From contig NZ_DATMFT010000004.1 in NCBI RefSeq assembly GCF_035556095.1, forward strand, positions 62,001-126,000: a stretch of DNA of 64,000 bases. Direction: 5' to 3'. Position numbers and translations under genes: made by a program. Below the pieces are notes generated by a model. That model did not search any database. It had not been told where the DNA came from and worked only from the letters and a program-made list of their open reading frames with translations. The stretch is from Parapedobacter sp035556095. GTDB taxonomy: Bacteria; Bacteroidota; Bacteroidia; Sphingobacteriales; Sphingobacteriaceae. Shown piece by piece: positions 54,627 through 62,087 of the stretch (position 1 is its first letter; every line of letters starts with the position of its first letter).

Positions 54627-56297
54627 TTACTGTTGCAGATTCAACCGGATGGGCAAGGTGTACGCCACTCGCACTGGCCGGCCGTTTTGAATACCCGGCG
54701 ACCATTTTTCGCTGCGCTGCAATACGCGAATGGCGGCCTCACCCGTGCCATATTTTAAATCCCGGACAACCTTCATATCCGTAAGGCTACCGTCAAGCTC
54801 CACCACAAACGCCACCTGAATCTGCCCGTTCACCCCCGCTTCGATGGCCTCTTGTGGGTATTCATAATTCTTCGCTATATATTCCATAAATTTCTGCATC
54901 CCTCCCGGCGGCTTGGGATCTATCTCAACCGACTGGAATACGAGGTCCGTTGGTTCTTCTTCCAGTTGTTTTTCACTTACCCGCACCTTCACCACCGTCG
55001 GCTCGGGAAATCGTTCTTGCTCATTTGCGGTGTTGGCATTATCGTTTTTATCGGTAGGCCGTACGCGTGGCGGTGGCGGCAAATCAGGGGCTGCCGCCAA
55101 AATAGTGACCTCGCCCAGCGACGTATATTCATTGGAAACCGGTGGTGGCGGCGGTGGTGTATCGGCTGGTTCCCCGTCAAAGATCCGGAAATTGATGGAA
55201 ACCATATACTTTCCTTCGGGAGCCACACGCGCTACGTTTTCCCGCTGAAGCGCCTTGATGACTTCAGCTTCTTGTCCGCTACCAAATTCATTGAGAAACC
55301 GGATGTTCTCAATATGGCCAGCTTCCCTTTTTTCAAAAGTAAATGCCAATATGCCCTGCTTACCATTGCGCAGGGCCTCATCCCCATAAGCCACAAACTT
55401 GCTCAGCTCCTTCATAAATGCGTCAGCGTTGGTTTCAGCCGTTGCCGCCCCGCCGGCGGTGGTTTCATTTGCCCCCGTCTTTCCTTGATTATTACAGGCA
55501 ATCGAAAAAATAAGCATGCCGATGATAACAGGCAAGAGAATCGCGTAACGCAACCAACTGTATCTTGAAGATTTGTTTCGTAACAACATAGCAACCCGGC
55601 GCTTCAGCAGTTTCTTGTTTGAAAACGAGTTGGCCAAAACAGGACCGCTTACACCCATCGCACGGGACACCAATAATTCGGCATAAGCTACTTGGTCGTA
55701 GGCCGCTGTTTCCCCGTCGGCAATGTATTCGTGTTGCAACTTCAATGCCCGCTCATAAAGATAAACGACGGGATTAAACCAGTTGAGAATCTTCACCACT
55801 TGCATCACTACAATATCAGCACTGTGCCATTGTCGTACGTGAACCTGTTCATGATGGGCGATCCGATGGCTACCATAGGCCGTATGGTCAATACGGACGA
55901 TACCAAAAAAAGAACACGCTTGCCCCCGATGCGGCCTTCTTAGCGCCCTAATCGTATATACAACTTGCATGGCCGCAAAAATCGCCGCGATTATACAACC
56001 CACCATGTATCCGATAGATACGTACTTTTTTATCAGGGTTGGAGATTTGGCTGTAGTTGCCGTCGTCCCAAGTTGTTCGGGCGTGGAATCTTCCAGTTGG
56101 ATTACAGGTAAGTGGTAGTGGTATACTACCGTGTTGTCAAATTCACCATGTTCGGCCAGCGGCAATGTAAACGCCAATAGTAAACCGGCGAGCAGGTATA
56201 TCCGATTCCCTTGAAAGAATGTTTGTTTACGTAAAAAAACGTAGTAAAAACCATAAAAAATACAGAGGTATAGGTTGGCTAGCATCAAGTACATCAT
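54627..56297 (-). CDS. BlaR1-like M56 peptidase with C-terminal TonB domain
   Basis: 556 aa. Three N-terminal membrane helices flank a zinc site: H149-E150-x-x-H153 in IAHHEQVHVRQWH and Glu190 in LQHEYIAD. A fourth helix lies at about 255-272. The periplasmic part has a Pro-rich stretch (PPPPPP) and ends in a TonB C-terminal domain (about 465-556: PQEAIEAGVNGQIQVAFVVELDGSLTDMKVV...LPIRL). It probably senses an envelope signal and cuts the BlaI repressor encoded upstream. The TonB domain replaces the beta-lactam-binding sensor of true BlaR1, so the signal is likely not beta-lactam. Confidence 0.88.
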   Translation of the reverse strand: MMYLMLANLYLCIFYGFYYVFLRKQTFFQGNRIYLLAGLLLAFTLPLAEHGEFDNTVVYHYHLPVIQLEDSTPEQLGTTATTAKSPTLIKKYVSIGYMVGCIIAAIFAAMQVVYTIRALRRPHRGQACSFFGIVRIDHTAYGSHRIAHHEQVHVRQWHSADIVVMQVVKILNWFNPVVYLYERALKLQHEYIADGETAAYDQVAYAELLVSRAMGVSGPVLANSFSNKKLLKRRVAMLLRNKSSRYSWLRYAILLPVIIGMLIFSIACNNQGKTGANETTAGGAATAETNADAFMKELSKFVAYGDEALRNGKQGILAFTFEKREAGHIENIRFLNEFGSGQEAEVIKALQRENVARVAPEGKYMVSINFRIFDGEPADTPPPPPPVSNEYTSLGEVTILAAAPDLPPPPRVRPTDKNDNANTANEQERFPEPTVVKVRVSEKQLEEEPTDLVFQSVEIDPKPPGGMQKFMEYIAKNYEYPQEAIEAGVNGQIQVAFVVELDGSLTDMKVVRDLKYGTGEAAIRVLQRSEKWSPGIQNGRPVRVAYTLPIRLNLQQ

Positions 56298-56335
56298 AAC
56301 ATTAAGGTTTCATCGTGAACGATTAGGTTACGCCG

Positions 56336-56716
56336 TCACTTCTTTTTCGTCTTCGCGCTCTCCAGCAACTTCAATAGCTCATCCGCGTCGTTGAGGTCGA
56401 GTTTTTGCTCTTCCAAAAAGAAAGAGAGCATGTTTCTCGCGGAATTGTCGAAATAACCATGGAGCAACTTGCCTGTGGCAAACGTTCGGTATTCCTCTTT
56501 CGAAACCAGCGGGTAATAGCGATGGCTTTTACCGAATGCCTCATGCCCCACAAAACCCTTGGTTTCCAATATCCGCACAATAGTGGATACCGTATTATAG
56601 GCCGGCTTGGGGACTGGTAGCCTGTCTATGATCTCTTTCACAAAAGCCTTGTCCAAATTCCACAGCTCCTGCATGATCTGTTCTTCCGCACGGGTCAATT
56701 CTTTGAGTTCTTTCAT
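56336..56716 (-). CDS. BlaI/MecI/CopY-family transcriptional repressor
   Basis: 126 aa winged-helix protein: LTRAEEQIMQELWNLDKAFVKEIIDRLPVPKPAYNTVSTIVRILETKGFVGHEAFGKSHRYYPLVSKEEY is the BlaI DNA-binding domain, and the helical tail would dimerise and hold the cleavage site. It precedes the M56-TonB gene by 38 bp, forming a BlaI-BlaR-like pair. Two matching palindromes overlap its promoter, suggesting autorepression. Confidence 0.93.
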   Translation of the reverse strand: MKELKELTRAEEQIMQELWNLDKAFVKEIIDRLPVPKPAYNTVSTIVRILETKGFVGHEAFGKSHRYYPLVSKEEYRTFATGKLLHGYFDNSARNMLSFFLEEQKLDLNDADELLKLLESAKTKKK

Positions 56717-56769
56717 TGATTTTTACCTTTTTAATTGTGGTCAACGACCTATTATTAACATATGAAGCA

Positions 56770-56800
56770 CAAATTTAAAACTTATGTTTTAGTTTTGCAA
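56770..56800 (-). promoter_or_regulatory. Promoter of the BlaI operon
   Basis: Minus strand: TTG at 56798-56800, 20-bp spacer, TAAATTTG at 56770-56777. Both boxes match the Bacteroidota consensus; leader of about 50 nt. Confidence 0.8.
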
Positions 56801-56814
56801 CTAATTAATTAGTT
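56779..56814. promoter_or_regulatory. Two putative BlaI operators
   Basis: AACT-N8-AGTT occurs twice, centred 20 bp apart: 56779-56794, and the perfect palindrome AACTAATTAATTAGTT at 56799-56814. The first lies in the -33/-7 spacer, the second over the -33 box, so binding would block the promoter. Confidence 0.7.
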
Positions 56815-56918
56815 TTTTATTAGCGTGCTCGCTACATCATCAATCTTTTTACGTTCGGATGAACATCCCATCGGGAAATTTATCCGTACTTTGCCGGCAA
56901 CAAATAAGACGGGAGTAC

Positions 56919-58046
56919 ATGAAAATCGGTATTGTATGTTATCCCACCTTTGGTGGAAGTGGTGTAGTCGCCACAGAACTGGGCAAGGCTTTAGCCGCCA
57001 ACGGGCATCAGATTCACTTCATCACCTACAGCCAACCTGCCCGGCTGGATTTCTTTTCGGAGAATCTTTACTACCATGAGGTAACGATATCCAAATATCC
57101 ATTGTTCGATTTTCCACCTTACGAGCTTGCATTGGCCAGCAAGCTGGTAGATGTGGTTCGATTTGAGAAACTGGATGTGCTGCATGTGCATTACGCCATC
57201 CCTCATGCTTCCGCGGCATTTATGGCCAAGCAGATACTGGCCACTTACGGCATCAACATACCGGTGGTTACCACATTGCACGGTACGGACATTACGCTCG
57301 TGGGCAAAGACGCCAGCTACAGCCCGGTAGTCACATTCTCAATCAACCAGTCGGACGGGGTTACTGCCGTATCCGAAAACCTCAAAGCCGAAACGTTGGA
57401 TCATTTCGACATCAAACGCGAAATCCGTGTTATCCCCAACTTTATTGACCTTGACCGTTTCAACCTCAAGCCACGGCAGCATTTCAAACAGGCCATCGCT
57501 CCGGGCGATGAACGCGTGTTGGTGCATACATCCAATTTCCGGAAAGTAAAGCGCACCACGGACGTCATCCGCATCTTTAAAAAAGTGCAAGAGAAAATTC
57601 CAAGCAAGTTGCTGATGGTGGGCGACGGACCGGAACGTACCGCGGCCGAACAATTGTCGCGGGAACTGGGCGTGGCTAACGATATCCGCTTCCTTGGCAA
57701 GCAGGATGCCATTGAGGAAATCCTTTCGGTATCCGACCTGTTCCTCATCCCCTCCGGCTCGGAGAGCTTCGGCTTAGCAGCCTTGGAAGCCATGGCCTGC
57801 AAGGTACCAGTCATCTCGTCAAACTCAGGCGGACTGCCCGAGTTGAACGTAGACGGTATAACCGGCTTCCTCAGCGATATAGGCGATGTGGATTCAATGG
57901 CGGCCAATGCCATCCACATCCTCGAAGATTGCGATCGATTGCAGCAGTTCAAGGAAGCCGCATTGAACAGGGCGAAGGATTTCCAGTTGGCCAACATCAT
58001 GCCGCTATACGAACAGTATTACCGAGAAGTCATCACTGGCAGTTAA
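56919..58046 (+). CDS. bshA: N-acetyl-alpha-D-glucosaminyl L-malate synthase (bacillithiol pathway)
   Basis: 375 aa from the ATG at 56919 (MKIGIVCYPTFGGSGVVATELGKALA), preceded by GGGAG. GT4 glycosyltransferase: the N-terminal UDP loop, VHYAIPHASAAFMAKQI, TLHGTDITLVG, and the EX7E region of PSGSESFGLAALEAMACKVPVISS. It joins GlcNAc from UDP-GlcNAc to L-malate, the first step to bacillithiol. bshB and bshC are not in the window. It is divergent from the BlaI operon. Confidence 0.92.
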   Translation: MKIGIVCYPTFGGSGVVATELGKALAANGHQIHFITYSQPARLDFFSENLYYHEVTISKYPLFDFPPYELALASKLVDVVRFEKLDVLHVHYAIPHASAAFMAKQILATYGINIPVVTTLHGTDITLVGKDASYSPVVTFSINQSDGVTAVSENLKAETLDHFDIKREIRVIPNFIDLDRFNLKPRQHFKQAIAPGDERVLVHTSNFRKVKRTTDVIRIFKKVQEKIPSKLLMVGDGPERTAAEQLSRELGVANDIRFLGKQDAIEEILSVSDLFLIPSGSESFGLAALEAMACKVPVISSNSGGLPELNVDGITGFLSDIGDVDSMAANAIHILEDCDRLQQFKEAALNRAKDFQLANIMPLYEQYYREVITGS

Positions 58047-58057
58047 AAAATTTCTTT

Positions 58058-58065
58058 TATCTTTG
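58058..58065 (+). promoter_or_regulatory. -7 box of pyrH
   Basis: TATCTTTG, exact TAnnTTTG, in the bshA-pyrH spacer and about 35 bp before the pyrH ATG. Confidence 0.6.
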
Positions 58066-58099
58066 GCGCTTGGAAGCCTCCTTCCAAGACAGCAAGAAT

Positions 58100-58807
58100 A
58101 TGAAATATAAGCGTATCCTACTCAAACTCAGCGGTGAGGCCCTCATGGGCGACCAGCAATACGGTATCGACATCAACCGCGTAGCCCAATACGCCAAAGA
58201 CATTAAGGAAATCCACGCCAAGGGGATGGAAATTGCCATCGTTATCGGCGGGGGTAATATCTATCGTGGGCTAAGTGCCGAAAAGGCTGGGATGGACCGT
58301 GTGCAGGCCGACTACATGGGTATGCTGGCTACGGTGATCAACAGCATGGCCCTGCAGGACGCACTCGAAAAACTCGCAATAAAGACACGCCTGCTCACGG
58401 CTATCAAAATGGAACAGATCTGTGAACCTTTTATCCGCCGGCGGGCCGTCCGGCATCTCGAAAAGGGACGGGTGGTTATTTTCGGTGCCGGTACAGGAAA
58501 CCCTTATTTCACCACCGATACAGCCGCCTCGCTCCGCGCCATCGAAATCAATGCGGATGTGGTGCTTAAAGGCACCCGCGTGGATGGTATCTATACGGCC
58601 GATCCGCTTAAAGACGCGTCGGCCACCCGGTTTGACGAAATCACATTCCAGGACGTGTACAACCGCGGACTCAGTGTGATGGATATGACAGCCTTCACAC
58701 TGTGCCAGGAAAACAACCTGCCCATCATCGTTTTCGACATGAACAAGCCCGGCAATCTAGCCCGGTTAGCAAATGGCGAACATGTCGGTACGTTAGTACG
58801 AGAATAA
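58100..58807 (+). CDS. pyrH: UMP kinase
   Basis: 235 aa from the ATG at 58100 (MKYKRILLKLSGEALMG); the longer ORF runs back into bshA and is an artefact. It belongs to the amino-acid-kinase fold family: IGGGNIYRGL for the phosphate loop, FGAGTGNPYFTTDTAASLRA for UMP/ATP binding, and KGTRVDGIYTADP. It phosphorylates UMP to UDP as a hexamer. It is followed by frr, the common pyrH-frr order. Confidence 0.97.
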   Translation: MKYKRILLKLSGEALMGDQQYGIDINRVAQYAKDIKEIHAKGMEIAIVIGGGNIYRGLSAEKAGMDRVQADYMGMLATVINSMALQDALEKLAIKTRLLTAIKMEQICEPFIRRRAVRHLEKGRVVIFGAGTGNPYFTTDTAASLRAIEINADVVLKGTRVDGIYTADPLKDASATRFDEITFQDVYNRGLSVMDMTAFTLCQENNLPIIVFDMNKPGNLARLANGEHVGTLVRE

Positions 58808-58808
58808 C

Positions 58809-58816
58809 TATCTTTG
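58809..58816 (+). promoter_or_regulatory. -7 box of frr
   Basis: TATCTTTG, exact TAnnTTTG, one base after the pyrH stop and 28 bp before the frr ATG. frr may therefore be expressed apart from pyrH. Confidence 0.6.
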
Positions 58817-58843
58817 TGACCAACCCATAATAAACACATAATC

Positions 58844-59407
58844 ATGGACGAACTGATATCCCTACAATTGGAAGACAGTACCGAGCAGATGACCAAGGCG
58901 GTAGCGCACACCGAGTCGGAGCTCACCAAAATCCGTGCAGGCAAGGCGATGCCTTCCATGCTCGATAGCATACACGTGGATTACTATGGCACAGCCACAC
59001 CACTGGCGCAGGTGAGCAACATCAATACACCCGATGCGCGTACCCTGGTGGTGCAGCCTTGGGAAAAAACCATGCTTACTCCCATCGAAAAGGCAATCCT
59101 CGATGCCAACATCGGTTTGACACCACAGAATGATGGCAGCATCATCCGCCTCAATATTCCACCGCTTACCGAAGAGCGCCGCCGCGACCTCGTACGGAAA
59201 GTAAAGGATGAAGCCGAAAAAGGGCGCGTGGCCATACGCAACATCCGCAAAGACGCCAACGACACCATCAAGAAAATGAAAGCCGACGGCGTATCGGAAG
59301 ATGAAATCAAAGCCGGCGAAGCCGAAGTGCAGAAACTCACCGACAAATACATCGCCAAGGTAGACCAGTTGGCCGAAGCTAAGGAAAAAGATATCATGAC
59401 GGTTTAG
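58844..59407 (+). CDS. frr: Ribosome recycling factor
   Basis: 187 aa, standard length. The RRF hallmark stretches are SELTKIRAGKAMPSMLDSIHVDYYGTATPLAQVSNINTPDARTLVVQPW and PPLTEERRRDLVRKVKDEAEKGRVAIRNIRKDAND. With EF-G it splits post-termination ribosomes. It lies 36 bp after pyrH. Confidence 0.98.
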   Translation: MDELISLQLEDSTEQMTKAVAHTESELTKIRAGKAMPSMLDSIHVDYYGTATPLAQVSNINTPDARTLVVQPWEKTMLTPIEKAILDANIGLTPQNDGSIIRLNIPPLTEERRRDLVRKVKDEAEKGRVAIRNIRKDANDTIKKMKADGVSEDEIKAGEAEVQKLTDKYIAKVDQLAEAKEKDIMTV

Positions 59408-59425
59408 TGTGCCGCCCCCACTTTC

Positions 59426-59573
59426 TGTTCGTACCTGATTCGTATTAACTTCGTACCTGCTCCTTGCCAATGAGGCGACTCGACAATGGTTCGACTCTTG
59501 TTCGCCAGTGGTTCGAGACTGCTTCGCTATGCCTGCACCCTGTGAGCACGGTAAGTGCACGTTGAGTCCACGT
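59426..59573 (+). repeat. Degenerate 11-mer array, left arm
   Basis: From 18 bp after the frr stop the DNA divides into 11-bp words: TGATTCGTATT, AACTTCGTACC, TGCTCCTTGCC, AATGAGGCGAC, (7-bp remnant), TGGTTCGACTC, TTGTTCGCCAG, TGGTTCGAGAC, TGCTTCGCTA (10), TGCCTGCACCC, TGTGAGCACGG, TAAGTGCACGT, TGAGTCCACGT. A loose consensus is TGnTTCGnncC. It does not look coding. Confidence 0.7.
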
Positions 59574-59592
59574 TTTTACGGTAAAAACGTGG
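59568..59592. repeat. Perfect 12-1-12 palindrome at the centre of the 11-mer element
   Basis: CCACGTTTTTAC (59568-59579), one G, GTAAAAACGTGG (59581-59592). Further out, TGAGTCC (59563-59569) pairs with GGACTCA (59602-59608), and GCTATGC (59526-59532) with GCATAGC (59609-59615), so a larger branched fold is possible. Confidence 0.85.
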
Positions 59593-59633
59593 ATACACCC
59601 CGGACTCAGCATAGCCACAGCCCGGTTTCATTC

Positions 59634-59688
59634 CGAAGTAGCCTCGAAGCAGCCTCGAAGCAGTTACGAGCGAAAGACGAACGAACCC
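59634..59688 (-). repeat. Degenerate 11-mer array, right (inverted) arm
   Basis: Five exact 11-bp steps: CGAAGTAGCCT, CGAAGCAGCCT, CGAAGCAGTTA, CGAGCGAAAGA, CGAACGAACCC. The CGAAGCA core is the reverse complement of the TGCTTCG core of the left arm, so the two arms face each other around the palindrome. Confidence 0.75.
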
Positions 59689-59941
59689 GCCTACCCCTAA
59701 ATTTAAGTGCGCCGTGCAACTTTGTCATTATAATTACGTAAAACGTCCGACGGATTTGCAGGCAGAAAAGGGAATTTTTATATTCGTAACGACCGAAAAC
59801 GCCATATCGTCAGCGAAATGCGTTCGGTATATTTTTTGTCTAATTGGGTTGGAAACAAGTGAATAAAGCAATCCCCCAATACGTTACAACGAATCGGGGG
59901 AGCAAATAGCGAATAAACAAACAGCAAAAAACAACGATATT
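59689..59941 (+). other. Spacer and leader before the zinc peptidase gene
   Basis: 253 bp without a gene. A hairpin TCCCCC (59872-59877)/GGGGGA (59896-59901) lies in the presumed leader. Family E heptamers GCAAATA, GCGAATA and GCAAAAA follow (59902-59930) up to 11 bases before the ATG. No strong -7 box was found; a TATATTTTTTG run near 59829 is a poor match. Confidence 0.5.
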
Positions 59942-60631
59942 ATGATAGGTTATTGGATTATTTTCGGCGGTATCATGCTGGTCAGCATGATTGTGCAGTG
60001 GCGCTTTAAAAGCAAATTCAAGAAGTATTCGGAGACCCCGCTGAGTAGCGGGATGACCGGTAGAGACGTAGCAGAGAAAATGCTGCACGACAACGGGATT
60101 TACGATGTACAAATCATTTCGGCACAGGGCCGGCTGAGCGACCATTACAACCCAGCCAACCGGACGGTTAACCTGAGCCCCGAGGTATACAGCGGCCGCA
60201 GTGTTGCCGCAGCAGCCGTTGCAGCGCACGAATGTGGCCACGCCGTGCAACATGCCAGGGCATACTCCTGGCTGCAGTTTCGCTCGGCGATGGTACCCAT
60301 CGTAAGTGTGGCGTCCAACCTGGTAACTTGGGTACTGATGATTGGCGTACTGATGATGATATTCGCCCACAATCCGTACATACTGGCCATCGGTGTGGCG
60401 GCATTGGCCATCACCACCATATTCTCGTTTGTAACGCTGCCCGTAGAATTCGATGCCTCCAAGCGCGCATTGGCGTGGCTCGACAGTAACAACATTACCC
60501 ACAGCAGCGCAGAACATGCAGGCGCAAAGGACGCGCTATGGTGGGCGGCAATGACGTACGTAGTGGCAGCACTCTCGTCATTGGTAACCCTGCTCTACTA
60601 CGCCAGCATGCTGCTGGGCAGAAGGGAGTAA
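59942..60631 (+). CDS. Membrane zinc metallopeptidase, YugP family
   Basis: 229 aa. An N-terminal membrane helix (4-20), then a zinc site HECGH (about 95-99) in AAVAAHECGHAVQHARAYSWLQFRSAMVP, three further hydrophobic segments, and VEFDASKRALAWLD, the conserved downstream acidic motif of this family (PF04298). The physiological substrate is unknown. It stands alone, with a leader hairpin before it and a strong terminator behind it. Confidence 0.88.
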   Translation: MIGYWIIFGGIMLVSMIVQWRFKSKFKKYSETPLSSGMTGRDVAEKMLHDNGIYDVQIISAQGRLSDHYNPANRTVNLSPEVYSGRSVAAAAVAAHECGHAVQHARAYSWLQFRSAMVPIVSVASNLVTWVLMIGVLMMIFAHNPYILAIGVAALAITTIFSFVTLPVEFDASKRALAWLDSNNITHSSAEHAGAKDALWWAAMTYVVAALSSLVTLLYYASMLLGRRE

Positions 60632-60656
60632 CGTTCCTTCTATAATTAAATAGGTG

Positions 60657-60692
60657 AGTCCGCCTTCCCCTCGGGGTGGGCGGACTATTTTT
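60657..60692 (+). terminator. Terminator between the zinc peptidase gene and ffh
   Basis: AGTCCGCC (60657-60664) pairs with GGCGGACT (60679-60686), CCCC/GGGG pair inside, followed by ATTTTT. Confidence 0.95.
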
Positions 60693-60705
60693 ATAACAGA
60701 TTTCG

Positions 60706-60713
60706 TACCTTTG
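60706..60713 (+). promoter_or_regulatory. -7 box of ffh
   Basis: TACCTTTG, exact TAnnTTTG, 31 bp before the ffh ATG. No clear -33 box; it starts 14 bp after the preceding terminator. Confidence 0.6.
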
Positions 60714-60744
60714 CACCTCGTTCAATTTTATTTTACAACTGACG

Positions 60745-62085
60745 ATGTTTCAGAACCTACAGGATAAGCTAGACAGAGCCTTCAAGGTATTAAAAGGCCA
60801 GGGAAATATTACCGAAATAAACGTAGCGGAGACCATGAAGGAAATCCGCAAGGCATTGCTCGATGCCGACGTGAACTACAAAACCGCCAAGGCGTTTACC
60901 GATGAGGTGAAACAGAAGGCACTGGGACAGAACGTGCTGACCAGCATCTCCCCGGGCCAGTTGCTCACCAAAATCATGAATGACGAGCTGACCGAACTGA
61001 TGGGTGGTTCCACCACCGAACTGGACATTAGTAACAACCCGACGGTCATCCTCATTGCGGGTCTAAACGGTGCCGGTAAAACCACCTTCTCGGGCAAACT
61101 GGCCAAATACCTCAAGGAAACCAAAGGCAAGAAACCATTACTGGTGGCGGGCGACGTGTACCGTCCGGCAGCGATCGACCAGCTCGAAGTGCTTAGCCAG
61201 CAAGTGGGTGTACCGGTATATACCGATCGGGAATCCAACGACCCCATTGGTATCGCCCAAGCAGGTGTGGCCGAAGCCAAGCTGAAAGGTTATAACGTGG
61301 TCATCGTGGATACCGCTGGCCGTCTTGCTATCGATGAAGCGTTGATGAATGAGATATCCGCGGTAAAAGATGCGACCCGGCCGCATGAAATCCTCTTCGT
61401 GGTGGATGCCATGACCGGGCAGGATGCCGTGAATACGGCCAAAGCTTTTAACGACCGGCTCGACTTTACGGGAGCCGTGCTTACCAAGCTCGACGGCGAC
61501 ACGCGCGGAGGGGCAGCCCTATCGATCAAATCGGTCGTCAACAAACCCATCAAATTCATCGGTACCGGCGAGAAAATGGAAGCGCTCGACGTGTTTCACC
61601 CTGACCGGATGGCCTCGCGTATACTCGGTATGGGCGACGTGGTATCGCTCGTGGAGCGCGCACAGCAGCAGTTTGACGAGAAGGAAGCAGCCGAACTGCA
61701 ACGTAAAATACGCAAAAACAAGTTCGATTTCAACGACTTCAAGAGCCAAATCCAGCAAATCAAAAAGATGGGCAACATGAAGGACCTCATGGGGATGATA
61801 CCCGGTGTGGGCAAGGCTATGAAGGACGTGGAAATCGACGACGATGCGTTCAAGCCCATCGAAGCCATCATCAATTCCATGACGCCCTATGAGCGAGAAA
61901 ACCCCGATGTCATCGACCAGAAACGCCGTGCACGGATTGCCAAAGGATCGGGTACCGAGCTCGTGGAAGTGAATAAACTGATGAAGCAATTTGGCGATAT
62001 GCGCAAGGTGATGAAACAGATGTCTAATCCTGCGGCCATGGCCCGCATGATGCGGGGCGCACCGAAAATGCCGATGGGTAGATAA
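60745..62085 (+). CDS. ffh: Signal recognition particle protein, SRP54 homologue
   Basis: 446 aa. N domain, then the G domain with GLNGAGKTTFSGKLA, DTAGRLAIDEALM and TKLDGDTRGGAALS, then the Met-rich M domain (from about 330) ending MMRGAPKMPMGR. It binds 4.5S RNA and signal sequences and docks with FtsY to deliver membrane proteins. It converges with the downstream outer-membrane gene, with only two bases between the stop codons. Confidence 0.98.
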   Translation: MFQNLQDKLDRAFKVLKGQGNITEINVAETMKEIRKALLDADVNYKTAKAFTDEVKQKALGQNVLTSISPGQLLTKIMNDELTELMGGSTTELDISNNPTVILIAGLNGAGKTTFSGKLAKYLKETKGKKPLLVAGDVYRPAAIDQLEVLSQQVGVPVYTDRESNDPIGIAQAGVAEAKLKGYNVVIVDTAGRLAIDEALMNEISAVKDATRPHEILFVVDAMTGQDAVNTAKAFNDRLDFTGAVLTKLDGDTRGGAALSIKSVVNKPIKFIGTGEKMEALDVFHPDRMASRILGMGDVVSLVERAQQQFDEKEAAELQRKIRKNKFDFNDFKSQIQQIKKMGNMKDLMGMIPGVGKAMKDVEIDDDAFKPIEAIINSMTPYERENPDVIDQKRRARIAKGSGTELVEVNKLMKQFGDMRKVMKQMSNPAAMARMMRGAPKMPMGR

Positions 62086-62087
62086 GA

